Below, piece by piece: positions 34,990 to 47,303 of a stretch of 64,000 bases of DNA (the stretch's first letter is position 1; each line of letters starts with the position of its first letter). Made by a program: the position numbers and the translations under genes. The notes under the pieces are model-generated. The model was not told the DNA's origin. It worked only from the letters and a program-made list of their open reading frames with translations, and searched no databases. This DNA is from Saccopteryx bilineata. Its lineage: Eukaryota; Chordata; Mammalia; Chiroptera; Emballonuridae. The DNA lies in NCBI RefSeq assembly GCF_036850765.1, contig NC_089494.1, positions 234,812,779-234,876,778 on the forward strand, written 5' to 3'.

Positions 34990-35090
34990 AATGCAATGAT
35001 TCTCAAACTTGGACATAAAACCCGGAGCTGCTCTGCTGAATGAAACCCTTCTGAGGAGCCAGGGGTTGGGGCTCCTGAAAGCACATATTT
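34990..35090. repeat. Possible MER5-like hAT fragment
   Basis: 'gcaatgattctcaaacttgg' followed by 'ccaggggttggggctcctga' resembles the start of MER5-type (Charlie-related) elements, which read 'agtggttctcaaacttg...'. It is too short and diverged to fix its limits. Confidence 0.4.
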
Positions 35091-35783
35091 TTGCCATGTA
35101 TCCACTACTAGGACTTTTTCCTAAACAAGTAGTCAGGAAAATGTGCAAGGATGTTGAATCCTTCAGAGGAATGGATTCACTCTTCATTTTTAAATAGAGT
35201 AATAAATGATTTACCAGATATTCCAGCAAATATGAGACACTTACTCCGCTTAACCTTGATAAACAGCACAGTTCTGAGTTGTTTTTCTTGTCCACTAACA
35301 TTGTGCGATAGCTGTTTCATAGTATTTAATTACTATATTCAAAGTTTACTGAGCCAGTTCACTGTTTGGTTTTCTTTTCCTTAATTACCAAGACAGTGCA
35401 CATAACCGGTGCATTCTGTCTTTGTACCCTTCTATTGTTGTGTTATTTCTTAAGTGACTCTTAAAACTCTGTGATAAGGTGATCTAAAGTTAATACCAAA
35501 AATGATACCAGGATGGGTGCTGCTGTTCTCTGTTCCTGATCCGTGTTTATACACAAGGTTGCTTGATTCTACTTGGTCCTTAGTCAGTAGCTTTGGAAGA
35601 AAATTGAGGCACATAAACTATGAAAGCAAGTTCACGGTATTTACCTTGGTTGATTCACCATGGTGTCTGAGAACAGGGTGAGAAGTTAGACAATTCCCTA
35701 CCGTTGATTTAAGTTGTTTCAAATGTATGTAACTGCCTAAGATCAGCTTTCAATGGCTCAAAACTTTTATTTTCTAGAAATGC

Positions 35784-35997
35784 CAGTGGTCAGCAAACTC
35801 ATTAGTCAACAGAGCCAAATATCAACAGTACAACGATTGAAATTTCTTTTGAGAGCCAAAATTTTTTACTTAGACTACATAGGTAGGTACATTCCTTATT
35901 GAGGTAGCGCCCGCAGATGGTATTTTGTGGAAGAGCCGCACTCAAGGAACTAAAGAGCCGCGTGTGGCTCACAAGCCGCAGTTTGCCGACCAGGGAT
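35784..35997 (-). mobile_element. hAT-type MITE, copy 2 (inverted relative to copy 1)
   Basis: About 214 bp, starting CAGTGGTCAGCAAACTC and ending CAGTTTGCCGACCAGGG. On the minus strand it aligns end to end with 18196-18405: 'ttgagtgcggctcttccaca', 'aaggaatgtacctacctat', 'ggctctcaaaagaaatttc', 'ttgttgactaatgagttt' (allowing small differences). Candidate flanks agaaatgc and atttaggc agree poorly. Confidence 0.85.
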
Positions 35998-36448
35998 TTA
36001 GGCTTTAACAATTATTTGGACTACTGTTCAACAGCCTTTCAGACCTTTTACATTCACAACTGAAAAGTTGGAAATGCTGATGTTATTTTTATTGTTAAGA
36101 AGTAATGGAATGTCTGAACTCACATGTTATTTTTTTAACAAGTTAATGCAGATTTGCTAAAGAAATAAAACTAGTCCTGGTGACCTGGTAAACTACTACT
36201 TAACAAGACATTAGAGCTTCTGGGTTTCTTCAAAAGTTTGCTTCTAAGACTTCAATTTTCTTTTTCCCTTGAAGTAGCAACCAGGTTGACAGAACCAACC
36301 CTTGGCAAACCCAAGACTCTTCCATGATGGTTCTTAGTAGAACTGCATTTGGCTGTCCTCCTTTTATCCTTCAAGATAATAGACATTTCAGAATTCCTTT
36401 TTTATTTTTCAGAAAACAAAACTAATGGATCATTTGTTCTAATTTCAG

Positions 36449-36632
36449 GGTTTCTCCTCTTCAAAAATCTGAAGTTGTTGATATGGTTAAGAAACAAGTC
36501 AAAGTCATAACTCTTGCCATTGGGGACGGGGCCAATGATGTCAGCATGATCCAGACGGCGCATGTCGGCGTGGGTATAAGTGGTAACGAAGGCCTTCAGG
36601 CGGCTAATTCCTCTGATTACTCCATAGCTCAG
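36449..36632 (+). CDS. ATP8A1: ATP8A1 exon, P-domain hinge (VSPLQK...GDGANDV)
   Basis: A 184-bp exon after acceptor aatttcag; its first base completes the split Arg codon and 61 whole codons follow, ending ...SSDYSIAQ before donor gtaaag. It contains SPLQKSEVV with the conserved P-domain Lys, [19 protein letters not shown] with the GDGxNDV motif whose Asp residues bind Mg2+ and are needed for the phosphorylation cycle, and [17 protein letters not shown], all hallmarks of P-type ATPases. None of these residues is altered. This is the most diagnostic exon in the window. Confidence 0.99.
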
Positions 36633-36720
36633 GTAAAGCATCTTTTTGGCAAAACACCATTCCTCTCAGTTAGCTGACACTATGCAAAAGAAATACTAAT
36701 TTTTTTCACTCATATTTTAG
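36633..36720 (+). other. ATP8A1: ATP8A1 intron (88 bp)
   Basis: Very short phase-0 intron between the GDGANDV exon and the M5 exon: donor gtaaag, acceptor catattttag. It holds no repeat and is close to the shortest workable size for a mammalian intron. Confidence 0.95.
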
Positions 36721-36831
36721 TTCAAGTATTTGAAGAATTTATTGATGGTTCATGGTGCCTGGAACTATAACAGAGTCTCCAAATGCATTTTGTACTGCTT
36801 CTACAAGAATATAGTCCTCTACATTATTGAG
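36721..36831 (+). CDS. ATP8A1: ATP8A1 exon, start of membrane segment M5
   Basis: A 111-bp exon of 37 whole codons (phase 0 on both sides; donor gtaaga). It encodes [20 protein letters not shown] followed by [17 protein letters not shown]. The first part is the linker from the P domain; the second is membrane segment M5. The Lys-Asn pair in YCFYKNIV corresponds to the M5 lysine that work on the paralogue ATP8A2 (Lys873) showed to be important for phosphatidylserine transport. The Val in LLMVHG replaces the Ile I remember in human ATP8A1, a conservative change. Confidence 0.98.
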
Positions 36832-37074
36832 GTAAGAAAAGGTTAAGTTTTAAATCCTTGCCACTTGCATTGATATGATATGTAAAGAAGTTTTCTTTAT
36901 GAAGACAGGCTCTCATTTTAATAAATCTATTAGCCCACTTTTTGAACTTCTAAACATGTTAAAATATTTGTCAGCCATGGAGAATAACTAATGTTTAAAT
37001 TCTGGCTTAAAAAAAAAGGTGATACTGCTTTGATAAGAAATGTTGAATTAGAATTGTTAATGAAATAATCTTTT

Positions 37075-37484
37075 GCCTGACCAGGCAGTGGCACAGTGGA
37101 TAGAGCGTCAGACTGGGACACGGAGGACCCAGGTTCGAAACCCCAAGGTCGCTGGCGTGAGCACGGGCTCATCTGGCTCGAGCGTAGGTTCACCAGCTTG
37201 AGCGCAGGGTCACTGGTTTGAGCATGGGATCATAGACATTCCCCATGGTTACTGGCTTGAGCCCAAAGGTTTCTGGCTTGAAGCCCAAGGTCACTGGCAT
37301 CAAGCAAGGGGTCATTAGCTCTGCTGTAGTCCCCCAGTCAAGGCACATATGAGAAAGCAATCAATGAACAACTAAGGTGCCACAACAAAGAACTGATGCT
37401 TCCTCATCTCTCTCCCTTCTTTCTCTGTCCCTATCTGTCCCTCTCTCTGACTCTTTCACTGTCTCTGTCAAAAGAAAAAAAAAG
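37075..37484 (+). mobile_element. tRNA-derived bat SINE (fourth type)
   Basis: Head 'gcctgaccaggcagtggcac', B box 'ccaggttcgaaacccc', a body of repeated 'ggtcgctggcgtgagc / ggtcactggtttgagc' units, 'tatgagaaagcaatcaatga' and a pyrimidine stretch before the A tail. It is the best-preserved copy of the family also seen at 29451. Its 'ttgagc...gggtcac' body repeats vary in number between copies. Confidence 0.9.
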
Positions 37485-40402
37485 AATGTCTTTAGTTTTG
37501 AAAAGACTACAAACTCTGGAATTCTTTATGAAGCTCAGGAGCGTACAAGAAAAAACAATACAGTGGTTAGGGATGCACATGTGGAAGACTATATTTTAAC
37601 CGAAATGGAGGGGGTGATAGACCTGAAACTGACAATAGCAGTTCTACCAGGGGGCGGGGCAAAGAGTGGAATCAGGAAGGAAACCAAGGCAGCTTCGCTG
37701 GTATCGGTTACCCTGCAGTTCTTGTTATGTTTCAGACATAGATACGTGTATACAAGTGTCCCTTGTTGCCCAGATCTGGGTTGGTTTCTGAGTTCGGGTG
37801 GTAGCCAGAGTATAGATTATTAGGAATTAGTCTAAAAATCATTTGAATATTGCGTGTCTGGCTAGCAAGAAATTCCAAATTCCTTTTCATATATCACATG
37901 TAATTAAAACTTGCCCTGGGTCAGGAGTATCACTTCTAAAGGCATGTGTTTGGTCCTACAAACAGTGTTACAGCCCGTGCTGGGTGCCAGGCACCCGGCT
38001 TCGTTCAGCAGCTCCGGAGGAAATCAAGCATGTCTCCCATCCCCGGGAGAGGCCAACAGAAGTACAATGCAAACCACATGTATAATTTTAAGCTTTCTAG
38101 AAGCCACATTAGCAACAAGTAAAAGTGAAAGCCAAGTTTTTAAACAATATTTTATTTACCTCAATATATTCAATATCATTTCAACATATTATCACTGTAA
38201 AAATTCTTACTATATTCTTCTTAATTCACTATAAAAAATTATTTTCTTCATACTAAGTGTTCAAAATCGTGTGCATATCAGGGGCTACATGCTGGACAGC
38301 AAAGCACTCGTGCATAAATCAGTGAGCTGAACGGTCAGTCAGAAAGTGTTATATAACTTATTTACCTTTTTTTTCCACACAGCCATTTTATCATCAGAGG
38401 CTCTATTTGTAATACTTCTCTATGGTACCGGCTTCTGGCTCCTCTTGCAGCATTAAAATAAGCTCTCCGACGCTCGTTAGGAAAACCCTCCATCTGCCGC
38501 TTGTCAGAGGACCGGTTTGGCCCTCGTAAATGTGCCCAGGGCTTCCTTACGGATGTTTGTTTATGCCACCTTGCCCTCTAATCAGCTGGCTGTTCCTGCA
38601 CATCTATTGGAAGAGATGACCAAACCCACTGCTGTGTGAAAACAATGACCCATACTTGACACCAGAGAAGTAACAGTGTGAACCAAAAAAATCTAGGTTT
38701 CACCTCTCCCCTATTGACCCGTTTGGAAACGACTATTTGTGTGGTTCCGCTGTTCTCCATGCCCCTGTCAGAAAGCTTACAACCTTATTAAACTGTTGAC
38801 TAAGCATAGCCTCTTATGAGTCAGCTGGTAAAATTGCAACTTAGTTTTCAAGTGTGCAGGCAGTTTTCTTTATTGGTCACTAAAAATCCATTACAACCTA
38901 GTAAGTAAAATAATCAAATACTTGGAAACATAAACAGGATTATCTGTGAACTAACTTATTGTCCACTGCTGCTGATTTGGTACATGATAGTTTATTTTGA
39001 AGCAAAACGCACCTCCAGAAGAGCTTATGAGATCCATATATATTCTTTTCTGTATATATAAAATTTATGATTCTTTTCTAAAATAATTCTTTTTATTACC
39101 AGTCTCCTCCGTAGTTACTAGCTTTCTAATTATATTCTTATTCAAAATAATATCAAGTTATATAGCTTACATATATTTTTGAAGATACTGGAGTTTAAAG
39201 ACATTAATAGCAATGTCTGCTTATAAAAATTTAATTTTATAAAATGAAATGAGTACTCAACTCACTGGTTTTTTTAAAGCTCAATCATTTGACAGTTAGC
39301 AATGATGTGGGTAAAACTTGTAGTAATGGGGGAGGTGAAGTATATTAAAGTCAAATGGCAAGCTAAATCTGGACTTGCTGTTTCCTCCAGGGTTACACGA
39401 TTTGTGGTTGATTAGCCCTAAATTCCACTTGGCTTTGATTGGAAAGCCTCTTCATGAGATATTTAACACTGACCAAATTCTTTAAACGTTGAAAAGGAAG
39501 TCCCAAACTTTACTGGGAATCTCATTTTTAAGTTATTTTTCCTTTAGCACTTTGTGGAAATGTATTTTGAATATAATTCAACTATCTTAGAAACAAATTG
39601 ACCTTTTCAATCAATTCCCAGATACCTAACTCTTGCCAGCTAAAACAAGTTCTGCAGATGTTAATGGCTCATGTCAATACTGTGAATGAATAGACAGAAA
39701 ACACATCGTTGAATGTCTCTAGTGAGGACAACTGGCCAGTCTCGAATCTCTCCTTTCAGTTTTTTGTGCTGATCAGGCGTGGGAGCAGAGGACTCATTGA
39801 CTGTTTGTAAGCTGCTGTTTAATATGCAGAAATGCTCCATCAGGAAAATGTCTGTGAGGCTTTAACTGCCACGCCTCTGCTGGGACGTGGAACTCAGAAA
39901 ATAATACCAGGAGAGGCAGGTCTTAAAGTTTCTTTGCTAATAAAGGACTAGCTTCGGGTTTTATAGATTATCTGCACATACTGCTTTGCTCACTGCCGTA
40001 TTGCCAGGAATGTCACTATCTAGCTGTTCCATTGCCATAAACCACAGCCGCAGAAATAAATACAGATTGGGCAGGAGGCTATTGAAGCACTTACTTATCG
40101 TGGCCGCCCCACAGTGGCTCTGGGTGTTCACTGAAATTACTAGCTCTTTCTAAAGAGATTTTTGTAAAATTTATTTAAGACATCTATCTAACTCCTTCCT
40201 ACCAAAATAAGACCTTTTCTTTTAAACGATTAGTTGTATCCAGGTTTTCTGGTAAGATCCCAAAACAATGTAGTGTTTTCTAATTTCCAGAAGCTTTGAT
40301 TAAAGTCTATGAGGTGATATTTTCCCAGCACGTTGTGACGGGATGTGGATTTCCTGTGAAATTAAATAATTTCGATTCCTCCCCAGAGGAACCACTGTTT
40401 TC

Positions 40403-40449
40403 TTTCTGCATCTGTGGTTATGGTTGAGTAAAAACCACAGATGCAGAAA
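40403..40449. other. Perfect 17-bp hairpin
   Basis: TTTCTGCATCTGTGGTT (40403-40419) is followed after a 13-nt loop by its perfect reverse complement AACCACAGATGCAGAAA (40433-40449). It is too short to look like a normal pre-miRNA, and neither arm continues into a longer stem. It could be a relic of a palindromic MITE. Confidence 0.9.
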
Positions 40450-42334
40450 TTAATTAAATTTCTATTTGCATTTATAGTAATGTAGGTATTGGTTTATTTA
40501 GTGTGGATATGTTTCCAATGTACTTTTTAACTGCAACTCTCAGACTAACTTGTAATCACCTGCTGGTGGACTCCTTTACTGCTGAAGATTTCCCCTCCCC
40601 TCTCGAATGCCCAGATATTTTCAGGAAGGTACAGGGTAGTATATGGGAAGTTTCTGCTCTTATCTAGTCATTTCTCCTTTTTTAAAGAAGGAACTAGACT
40701 ACTAACTTCTTAAAATGCAGCAAGAGAATTTCTAAAAACTTCTTTACTTATCATTCAGTAGAAAAAATAAAAAGGTAAAAAATGTGTTAGTAGCTCTTCA
40801 TTTGAAAATGTCTATCTCTGTGAGAAGGCAATAAATACATGCATTTTTAAAATAAACTTTGAAAGCAGACATGTTGGTTTATTTGCAAATTATTTGGAAT
40901 TTGAAACTTTTTGTAAATATCCATAGATTAAGGGAGGTTCTCAGATTCCAAGTTCATAGCAGCACGTTTGAATCAGCACCTTATGTTATATACAAAGAAG
41001 CAAGGAGACTGTTCACATTTACAGATGCTTGCTCACAGTAAATTTATTAACATAAATATCTCGTGTTATATAGTAATGATGATGGCAGGTGCATTTATAA
41101 CTATCACCTTTGAGCTGATTCATATGCATGAGATGAATTTGGTATGCATGTAGCTTCAGCTTTCTTCAGACCAACAAAGATTTAGACTGTGACTCATAAA
41201 CCAGGGAGGCCATAATTGAAAGTTTGGGTTTAAAAATTCCTTATATTTCCATCGTACCCTAGGAAATCCAAAAGAGCTTCTTCTTCACATGTAATGCCAC
41301 GATAGATCACAGTCACCTTCAGAGAGAACATTGCCATCATCCAGAGTATCACAGATATGTATTTACATAATCCACATCTCACAAAGGCCAAATGTGAAAA
41401 CACAGTAGCAAGCAGGGAAGTCTGTCTTATCAATTTGTGTGTACTTAATGCTTTTAAAAAAAGAAAAGGTGAAGTCAGTAGCACCACATTAAGGAATAAA
41501 CTTAAATTCACACGAAGATGCAAAGTTCTGTGTGCGCGCACCAAATGCGCAAATGTTTACATATTTTTCTATAAATATATGTGCCCGAGCAAGCGAGAAT
41601 TTCAGATTCAACTCGGATTTCTATGTGTTTGTTCTCATTGTGGTTACTGTGTGTTACAACCCTAACTCAATCTGGACTTTTTCATGTGCTATTGCTACAT
41701 TGTTTTCTTTTTTTCATTTCATGAAGCAAACATTCATTTTTATCTATGCTCAATCATTCCTTTCCGCTATAAAAAGGAAGAAAGATCAATGTGGGTAGAG
41801 AAACTGTTCATAGGGAGGCCAGCTTGGGTACATATTGATAAATGGTGAATTTGTAGCAATTCATGCTTCCATAATGATGTTAAATGAAACGTGAAGTGTA
41901 GCAAAGTCCCTGCAACTTGGATTCAAAAATTCACTTGACGGGCGTGTCTAGCCTGCTTTCCTCTAACAGGTTTTTTTGTTGTTGTTATGTTTTGGTTTTG
42001 TGTTTGTGTTTATGTAATCTCATGGCTGGGCCAGACTTTTTACTCTTTCAGGTCAACATCATTTTAATTACATATTAAATAATGTAGGAATTATTGACTT
42101 ACTAATATCACTCTAAGTTATCATTTGTCTTAAACAATGTTGAATAAAATTTCTTTATTGCCCCTTAGTATTGTATCCAACATTAAGGTTTCTGTTTTTA
42201 AGAGAAATTCAAAGTATATAAGAACATTATGCTCTGTTAAAGTTTTATTTTTATTGAAGTATAAATTTAAGTTATAAAATATTTTAATATATAAATTCAG
42301 ATTTTATAGTCTATGGCTATAATTATCAAGAACT

Positions 42335-42830
42335 ATTAAAAAAAAAGTTCATTGATTCTACCCATTGATTCTACTTCTGAGAATTCATCCTAAAAAGAAA
42401 GAAACAGAAACAAAGGACCCCAGGAAATTTTTGAAAGTAGTTGTCTATTGTCTTGATTATGGTGATGGTTTCATGGGTATACACACATATGTTCATATTC
42501 ACCAAATTGTATATACATTAGATGTATGCAGTTTTTTGTATGTCAATTATATTTCAATACAGCTGCCTTTTACCAAAAAAAAAAATTATTCTAAAAAATA
42601 GAAATGTGTGGGACATCTGTAAGAAAATATTCAATTCAGAATTATATGTAATAGCAAAGCCTGGAAGCAAGCTAAATAACCAGAAATAAACATAGCCACC
42701 CTATTTAGTAGAGATTATATATCTATTAACCTTAAAGGATATGTAACAACTTAAGAAATACATATTACATGATATTAAGAGGGAGAGGAGCAGGACATGA
42801 CACTATCTATATACAGTAGGTTTCCTGTTA
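42335..42830 (+). repeat. Old L1-like fragments
   Basis: 'ttgattctacttctgagaat' and 'ggtttcatgggtatacacac...tgtcaattatatttcaatac' resemble old L1 3' UTRs, and 'tgtaatagcaaagcctggaag' followed by 'aaataaccagaaataaac' resembles L1 ORF2 ends. Order is disturbed, so more than one fragment may be present. Confidence 0.55.
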
Positions 42831-43062
42831 AGGTAAATTTATGAATGTATTAAATGAACTATCTGAATAGAGTTAACACAGAAGAAAATAAATGGTGGTA
42901 TTATTTTATAATCAAAACCACAATAGGAGATATTTTAAAAGGCCAATAAATTTCTAAAAATTTAATGGCATGAAATATATTATTGCCTGAAGTACCTTTT
43001 AGAAAACAAGATATTTGATTTTTTTAAATTTATGATTGCCTATTCATACAGTTTTGTTTTTA

Positions 43063-43427
43063 TTTTTCTGAAGTGAGAAGCGGGGGAGGCAGGCAGAAAG
43101 ACAGACTCCCATATGCGCCCGACCAGGATCCACCCAGCATACCCACTAGGGGGCGATGCTCTGCTCATCTGGGGCATTGCTCTGCCGCAATCCGAGCCAT
43201 TCTAGCGCCTGAGGAAGAGGCCATGGAGCTATCCTCAGCGCCCAGGCAAACTTTGCTCCAATGGAGCCCTGACTGTGGGAGGGGAAGAGAGAGACAGAAA
43301 GAAAGGAGAGGGAGAAGGGTGGAGAAGTAGATGGGCACTTCTCCTGTGTGCCCTGGCCAGGATTTGAACCTGGGACTTCCACACACTGTGCTAATGCTCT
43401 AACGCTGAACTAACCACCCAGGGCCTT
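43063..43427 (-). mobile_element. tRNA-derived bat SINE (long type), minus strand
   Basis: The plus strand reads 'tatttttctgaagtgagaag', 'catatgcgcccgaccagg', 'ggggcgatgctctgctcatc', 'gctccaatggagccctgac', 'tgtgccctggccagga', and ends 'taaccacccagggcc', the reversed head. Flanking gttttgttttta occurs at 43051-43062 and 43428-43439, a 12-bp perfect duplication. It lies 210 bp upstream of the next exon, in opposite orientation to the gene. Confidence 0.93.
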
Positions 43428-43639
43428 GTTTTGTTTTTAATTCAACAAGTGGAACCAATTTTGATTTGACAGATCCTTTGGGAAAGCATCCCTTCAAATT
43501 AAAAAGTAAAGCAATGTAATACCATTTTCAAGACAGTTATGAAAATATTATGCAGTGGTTTAAGTATACAACAGATTCTATACAATGCACCTATTTTTGT
43601 GTGTTCTAATTTGGGGGGTTTGGGTTGTTTTCTTTCTAG

Positions 43640-43817
<178 letters not shown>

Positions 43818-43940
43818 ATGTTTACAGCAATGCCTCCCTTAACTCTCGGAATATTTGAGAGATCGTGCAGAAAAGAGAACATGTTGAAGTATCCTGAACT
43901 ATACAAAACGTCTCAGACAGCCCTGGACTTCAACACCAAG
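43818..43940 (+). CDS. ATP8A1: ATP8A1 exon, M6 and M6-M7 cytosolic loop
   Basis: A 123-bp exon of 41 codons, acceptor actttag, donor gtagga. It encodes [20 protein letters not shown] then [21 protein letters not shown]. Membrane segment M6 ([11 protein letters not shown]) is followed by a basic cytosolic loop. [17 protein letters not shown] separates this gene from ATP8A2, which has a different loop. It overlaps no repeat. Confidence 0.98.
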
Positions 43941-46900
43941 GTAGGATGTAATGTCCTGTCACATGCTCGGGGAGGACTTGCTTTACTGCTCTAATGACTA
44001 GGGGCATCTGGTCTTCCAAAGCCAGGGACCAACTCCAAGATGCCTACCTTGGAAAGCAGATTTTCCTAAGGTTCTGCTATGGACTGAGAAGATGTTTGTT
44101 TTATTATAAAATTAAAATGTAGCCACGATTCACCAGGATTTTCCAGGCAGCAGGAAAGTCAGTCTGGGAGACTGACATGAGTGTCCTAGGCCTCTTGCTA
44201 ACTTGTCTCTGCAGTGTTATGTAGAATTGCTCACTCTTCACAGGGGTCAGTCATCCAAGACTGACAAGGACTGTCCTTACATGTGTAATGTGGTAAGGGG
44301 TGACAGAGCATTCCTTACTAATTTCCTGTGTTGTGATCTAACTTTGGTCTCGTTAGAATATTAGATCATTTGTATCAAGCATTAAAAATTATAGTCTCTG
44401 GAAACTAACTCAGTATTTCTCAATATTTCTAAGTATTTCTAATACTCAGTATTTCTAAGCCATAAAATTTAAAATATAATCTAAAGTATCTGACATTGTA
44501 TCTAAAATCATATTGTGGGTTTATATCCTGTGTAACATGGCATTTTGGACTATTGCCGTCTCCTTGGGATCTGGTATTCATTCATCCCAACAGCAAACAT
44601 AGCTCGTTTTCTTCATCGTTTACTTTCCTGCAAGTATACATTCTGAAATGTTTCCAATGGTATTTTCTACTAATTCTAGTTTAGTGTGAGGAAAAGAAAT
44701 TTTAATCTGTCAAGAGAGATGCCGTTTTTAAACTACAATGAGAATAACACATATAATACAACTTCACAGAATTTTTTCCCATTTAATGTAGTATATTTAT
44801 TAGCATGCTATTAATAATTAGATATAACCAAGATTCAGTGTTTTGAATTTAGGACAGTTAGTGTAGGCTATTTGAAATATTTATTCATTTTTAAAGCTCT
44901 CAAATGACATGATTCTCAGTATACCAAGGAAATCAAGTTAAACAGGTGTTTCAGTGCCTCTGACCTCACACCATAAATGTCGGTGTTGAGTTTACAGCCA
45001 GGATGTTATCCATCATCGGGGACTAGGTCTTCCTGAATGCACTGTGCACACACATCCAGGTGTGCACACACATACAACTTGGTGACGTTATTTTAAATAA
45101 CTGAATTTGGTTTATTTAACAACAGCAACAACAACAAAAAAAACACCCCAGAAAGTTCTAGGACTTATACCATTAGTTCTAAAAATATTTTTAGTAGTCT
45201 CTTAAAACCATTGCTATTGATATGAACTGTCTTATGCTTTTATTTTTGAATGTTTTATTTTTGGATTTTTTAAAACCTTATTGATGATATCCAGTTTGTA
45301 TTTAATTCCCCCCACCTTGCCATCATGTTTTTCATTACCTCTGGTGGGCATCTTCAAGTGGGAAGCCCCAATGTCTGTGAGCTCTTGTTTCCCTGGAAAG
45401 GTCATCTGAGGGCCGGGAATGTTCCAGATGTTCAGGTGCAACTAACGGTAATTCTTAATGATCTAGACTGTCATATAAACCCCAGCCACAGGTCCCCAGT
45501 ACCATGACTCAGGCACCACAGTGCTCTCTAAAGAGTTAGCTTTTCAGCCACAAACTTGGCCAAGGCACTCACGCTTATACACGTAGATTCTCACAGTATC
45601 ACTCAGAGCCGTTCCTGGAAGGCCACACCCCTTCATGCCCTCTGCAGGGTGCAGCATGGACACAGTTTTGTAGGCAGGGAAAAGGTGTAGCAGGTAGTGT
45701 AGTTTCAATGTGGATGCATCTTTCCTTGTAAACTTTACTTGTTTTTTGTTGTTTACAAACTATTTTATGATCTGCAGAGCCCATGCATTTCAAAGGGTCA
45801 TCAAATCAAACCAAATAGATTCTACAGGGGTGGGCAAAAAGTAGGCTTACAGTTGTAAGTATGCAGAGCACAGAGTTTCTTCTCATATTATTTATTTTAT
45901 TTGTCTTCTTCCACATGAACAACTGTGACTCTACTTTTACCCACCCCTCTACTTCCTTTCGTATACACTTGCGTACTTGTAGATACATTTTATAGGGCTT
46001 ATAGATTTTCCTAATGATTTCAGTGAAAATTCTCTGATTAAATCCCATAGAAGGGTTTTAAAATTCAGGGACAAATGGCTACAAAATGCATAGTTGTATA
46101 CACAGCAGTTGCTGTGAGTCCTCAGTGTGGAACCATTGTTGCCCTGAGTGATGATGATTACGTTTGTTATGGTAAAAAGGGTCGGAGGTTCTGAGGTCAT
46201 GACAGGGGTTAAAGGATTAGCATGTGACAATAAGTAGCGGTCAGGAAAATGGAAAAGTAGAACTAATTTTTCTTGCACCCACCTGTGCTTTCTGTCAAAT
46301 AAAAACTTGCGGTAATGACATAGTGAGGAGAAGAGACAAAGGTTAATGAGTAACACAAGTTCAAATATGTAATGTATTGGAGCGTAAATTGGATCATACA
46401 GTCCGGTGTGGCTACATGAACTAACAAAGGAGATTGAGATCACAGTGGAAAATTTTGGAAGGCAGGCAACTTAATTTCTGTTGTTTGAACAGCTTAAAAC
46501 TATTAATACATGACAATTTTATTTAGTGTTAGTTTTGTTTGCAAGAATCACTCTTAAATGACAAACCGCAATTGTCCAAAGGGCCATAGAATTCTAAACA
46601 GTTTTTCTATAACTTAATCTTTCATATCTACGTTAGATATTTGCTCTCTTGTTCTTAAAATACAACTGATATAGAAAGTAAAAACTACTAAATGATATTA
46701 TAATTGTATAAGGTTTGGTGTTTTCAAGCATTAAAAATAGTGAAAGCCTTTTATAAATTCAGTTATAGTGGCAATGCTTTGCTCTGAGGAATCATACAAT
46801 TTAAATGTAATTCCTGCTATTTCCAGTATATACACACATATATATGAAAAGAGAGAATCTGAAATCATTAGATCCTTATCATTGAAAACTTACAATTCTG

Positions 46901-47303
46901 TTGCTCATGGAAAACAGAAAAGAAGGATTTCACCAAGTTTTGATCTTTTTCAAAAGTCTCTTCAGGAATTGTGAACGTGGTCCCATTTGAAAGAATTTCA
47001 GGATCTGCATCAATTTAAATTTTGGTTTCTTTTTCAGGCAGAAACTTAAACTTTTAATACTCGATTTTTAAAAAGTAGGGAAGAAATTTCAGTGAAGCTG
47101 AAAAAACATTTTGAGAAACATAAAAATAAATAAATGACCCATGAAGGTCTAAGAAGCAGAAAGTGCCTGTCAGCTCTATTAATTCACAGTGGTGGCCGAC
47201 ACAGACACGTTCTGTGAATCTAGCTCACAGATAAAAGGAAAGGTCAGAGTTCACAGAGCTAGTTTATCGCAAATGGTTCTCATGGATTTTTGTTTTCCCT
47301 CAG
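43941..47303 (+). other. ATP8A1: ATP8A1 intron (3.4 kb)
   Basis: Phase-0 intron, donor gtagga, acceptor ttccctcag. The only element I recognise is the mariner MITE at 45825. The remainder, including the open minus-strand frame around 45949-46443, shows no known protein or RNA. Confidence 0.85.
45825..45949. mobile_element. Mariner-type MITE with TA duplication
   Basis: A 125-bp element with ends CAGGGGTGGGCAAAAAGTAG and, on the reverse strand, GAGGGGTGGGTAAAAGTAGA, continuing 'gcttacagttgt' against 'gtcacagttgt'. It is flanked by ta (45823-45824 and 45950-45951), the mariner target duplication. Non-coding; resembles the MADE1 type of short mariner derivatives. Confidence 0.85.

Larger units (their letters stand above)
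22159..36448 (+). other. ATP8A1: ATP8A1 intron (14.3 kb)
   Basis: Donor gtaaga, acceptor aatttcag, phase 2. Recognised contents (annotated separately): a hairpin at 22537, an L1-like piece at 27390, a mariner-like element 28040-28635, five SINEs between 28662 and 32203, a split hAT element, two L1 3' ends (33066-34463), an antisense SINE, and a MITE at 35784. The span 22600-27380 appears to be unique, repeat-poor intron with nothing recognised beyond scattered low-complexity sequence, and 29800-31430 likewise. Confidence 0.85.
36832..43639 (+). other. ATP8A1: ATP8A1 intron (6.8 kb)
   Basis: Phase-0 intron, donor gtaaga, acceptor ttctttctag. It contains SINEs at 37075 and (minus) 43063, a perfect hairpin at 40403 and an old L1 stretch at 42335-42830. 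From 37490 to 42230, a long repeat-poor segment, I see no coding exon and no recognised mobile element, except the hairpin. Confidence 0.85.

Noticed and set aside
45949..46443. 164-codon minus-strand frame
   Set aside because: It partly overlaps the mariner MITE end, shows no domain or family resemblance, and has no splice context; chance frame in intron.
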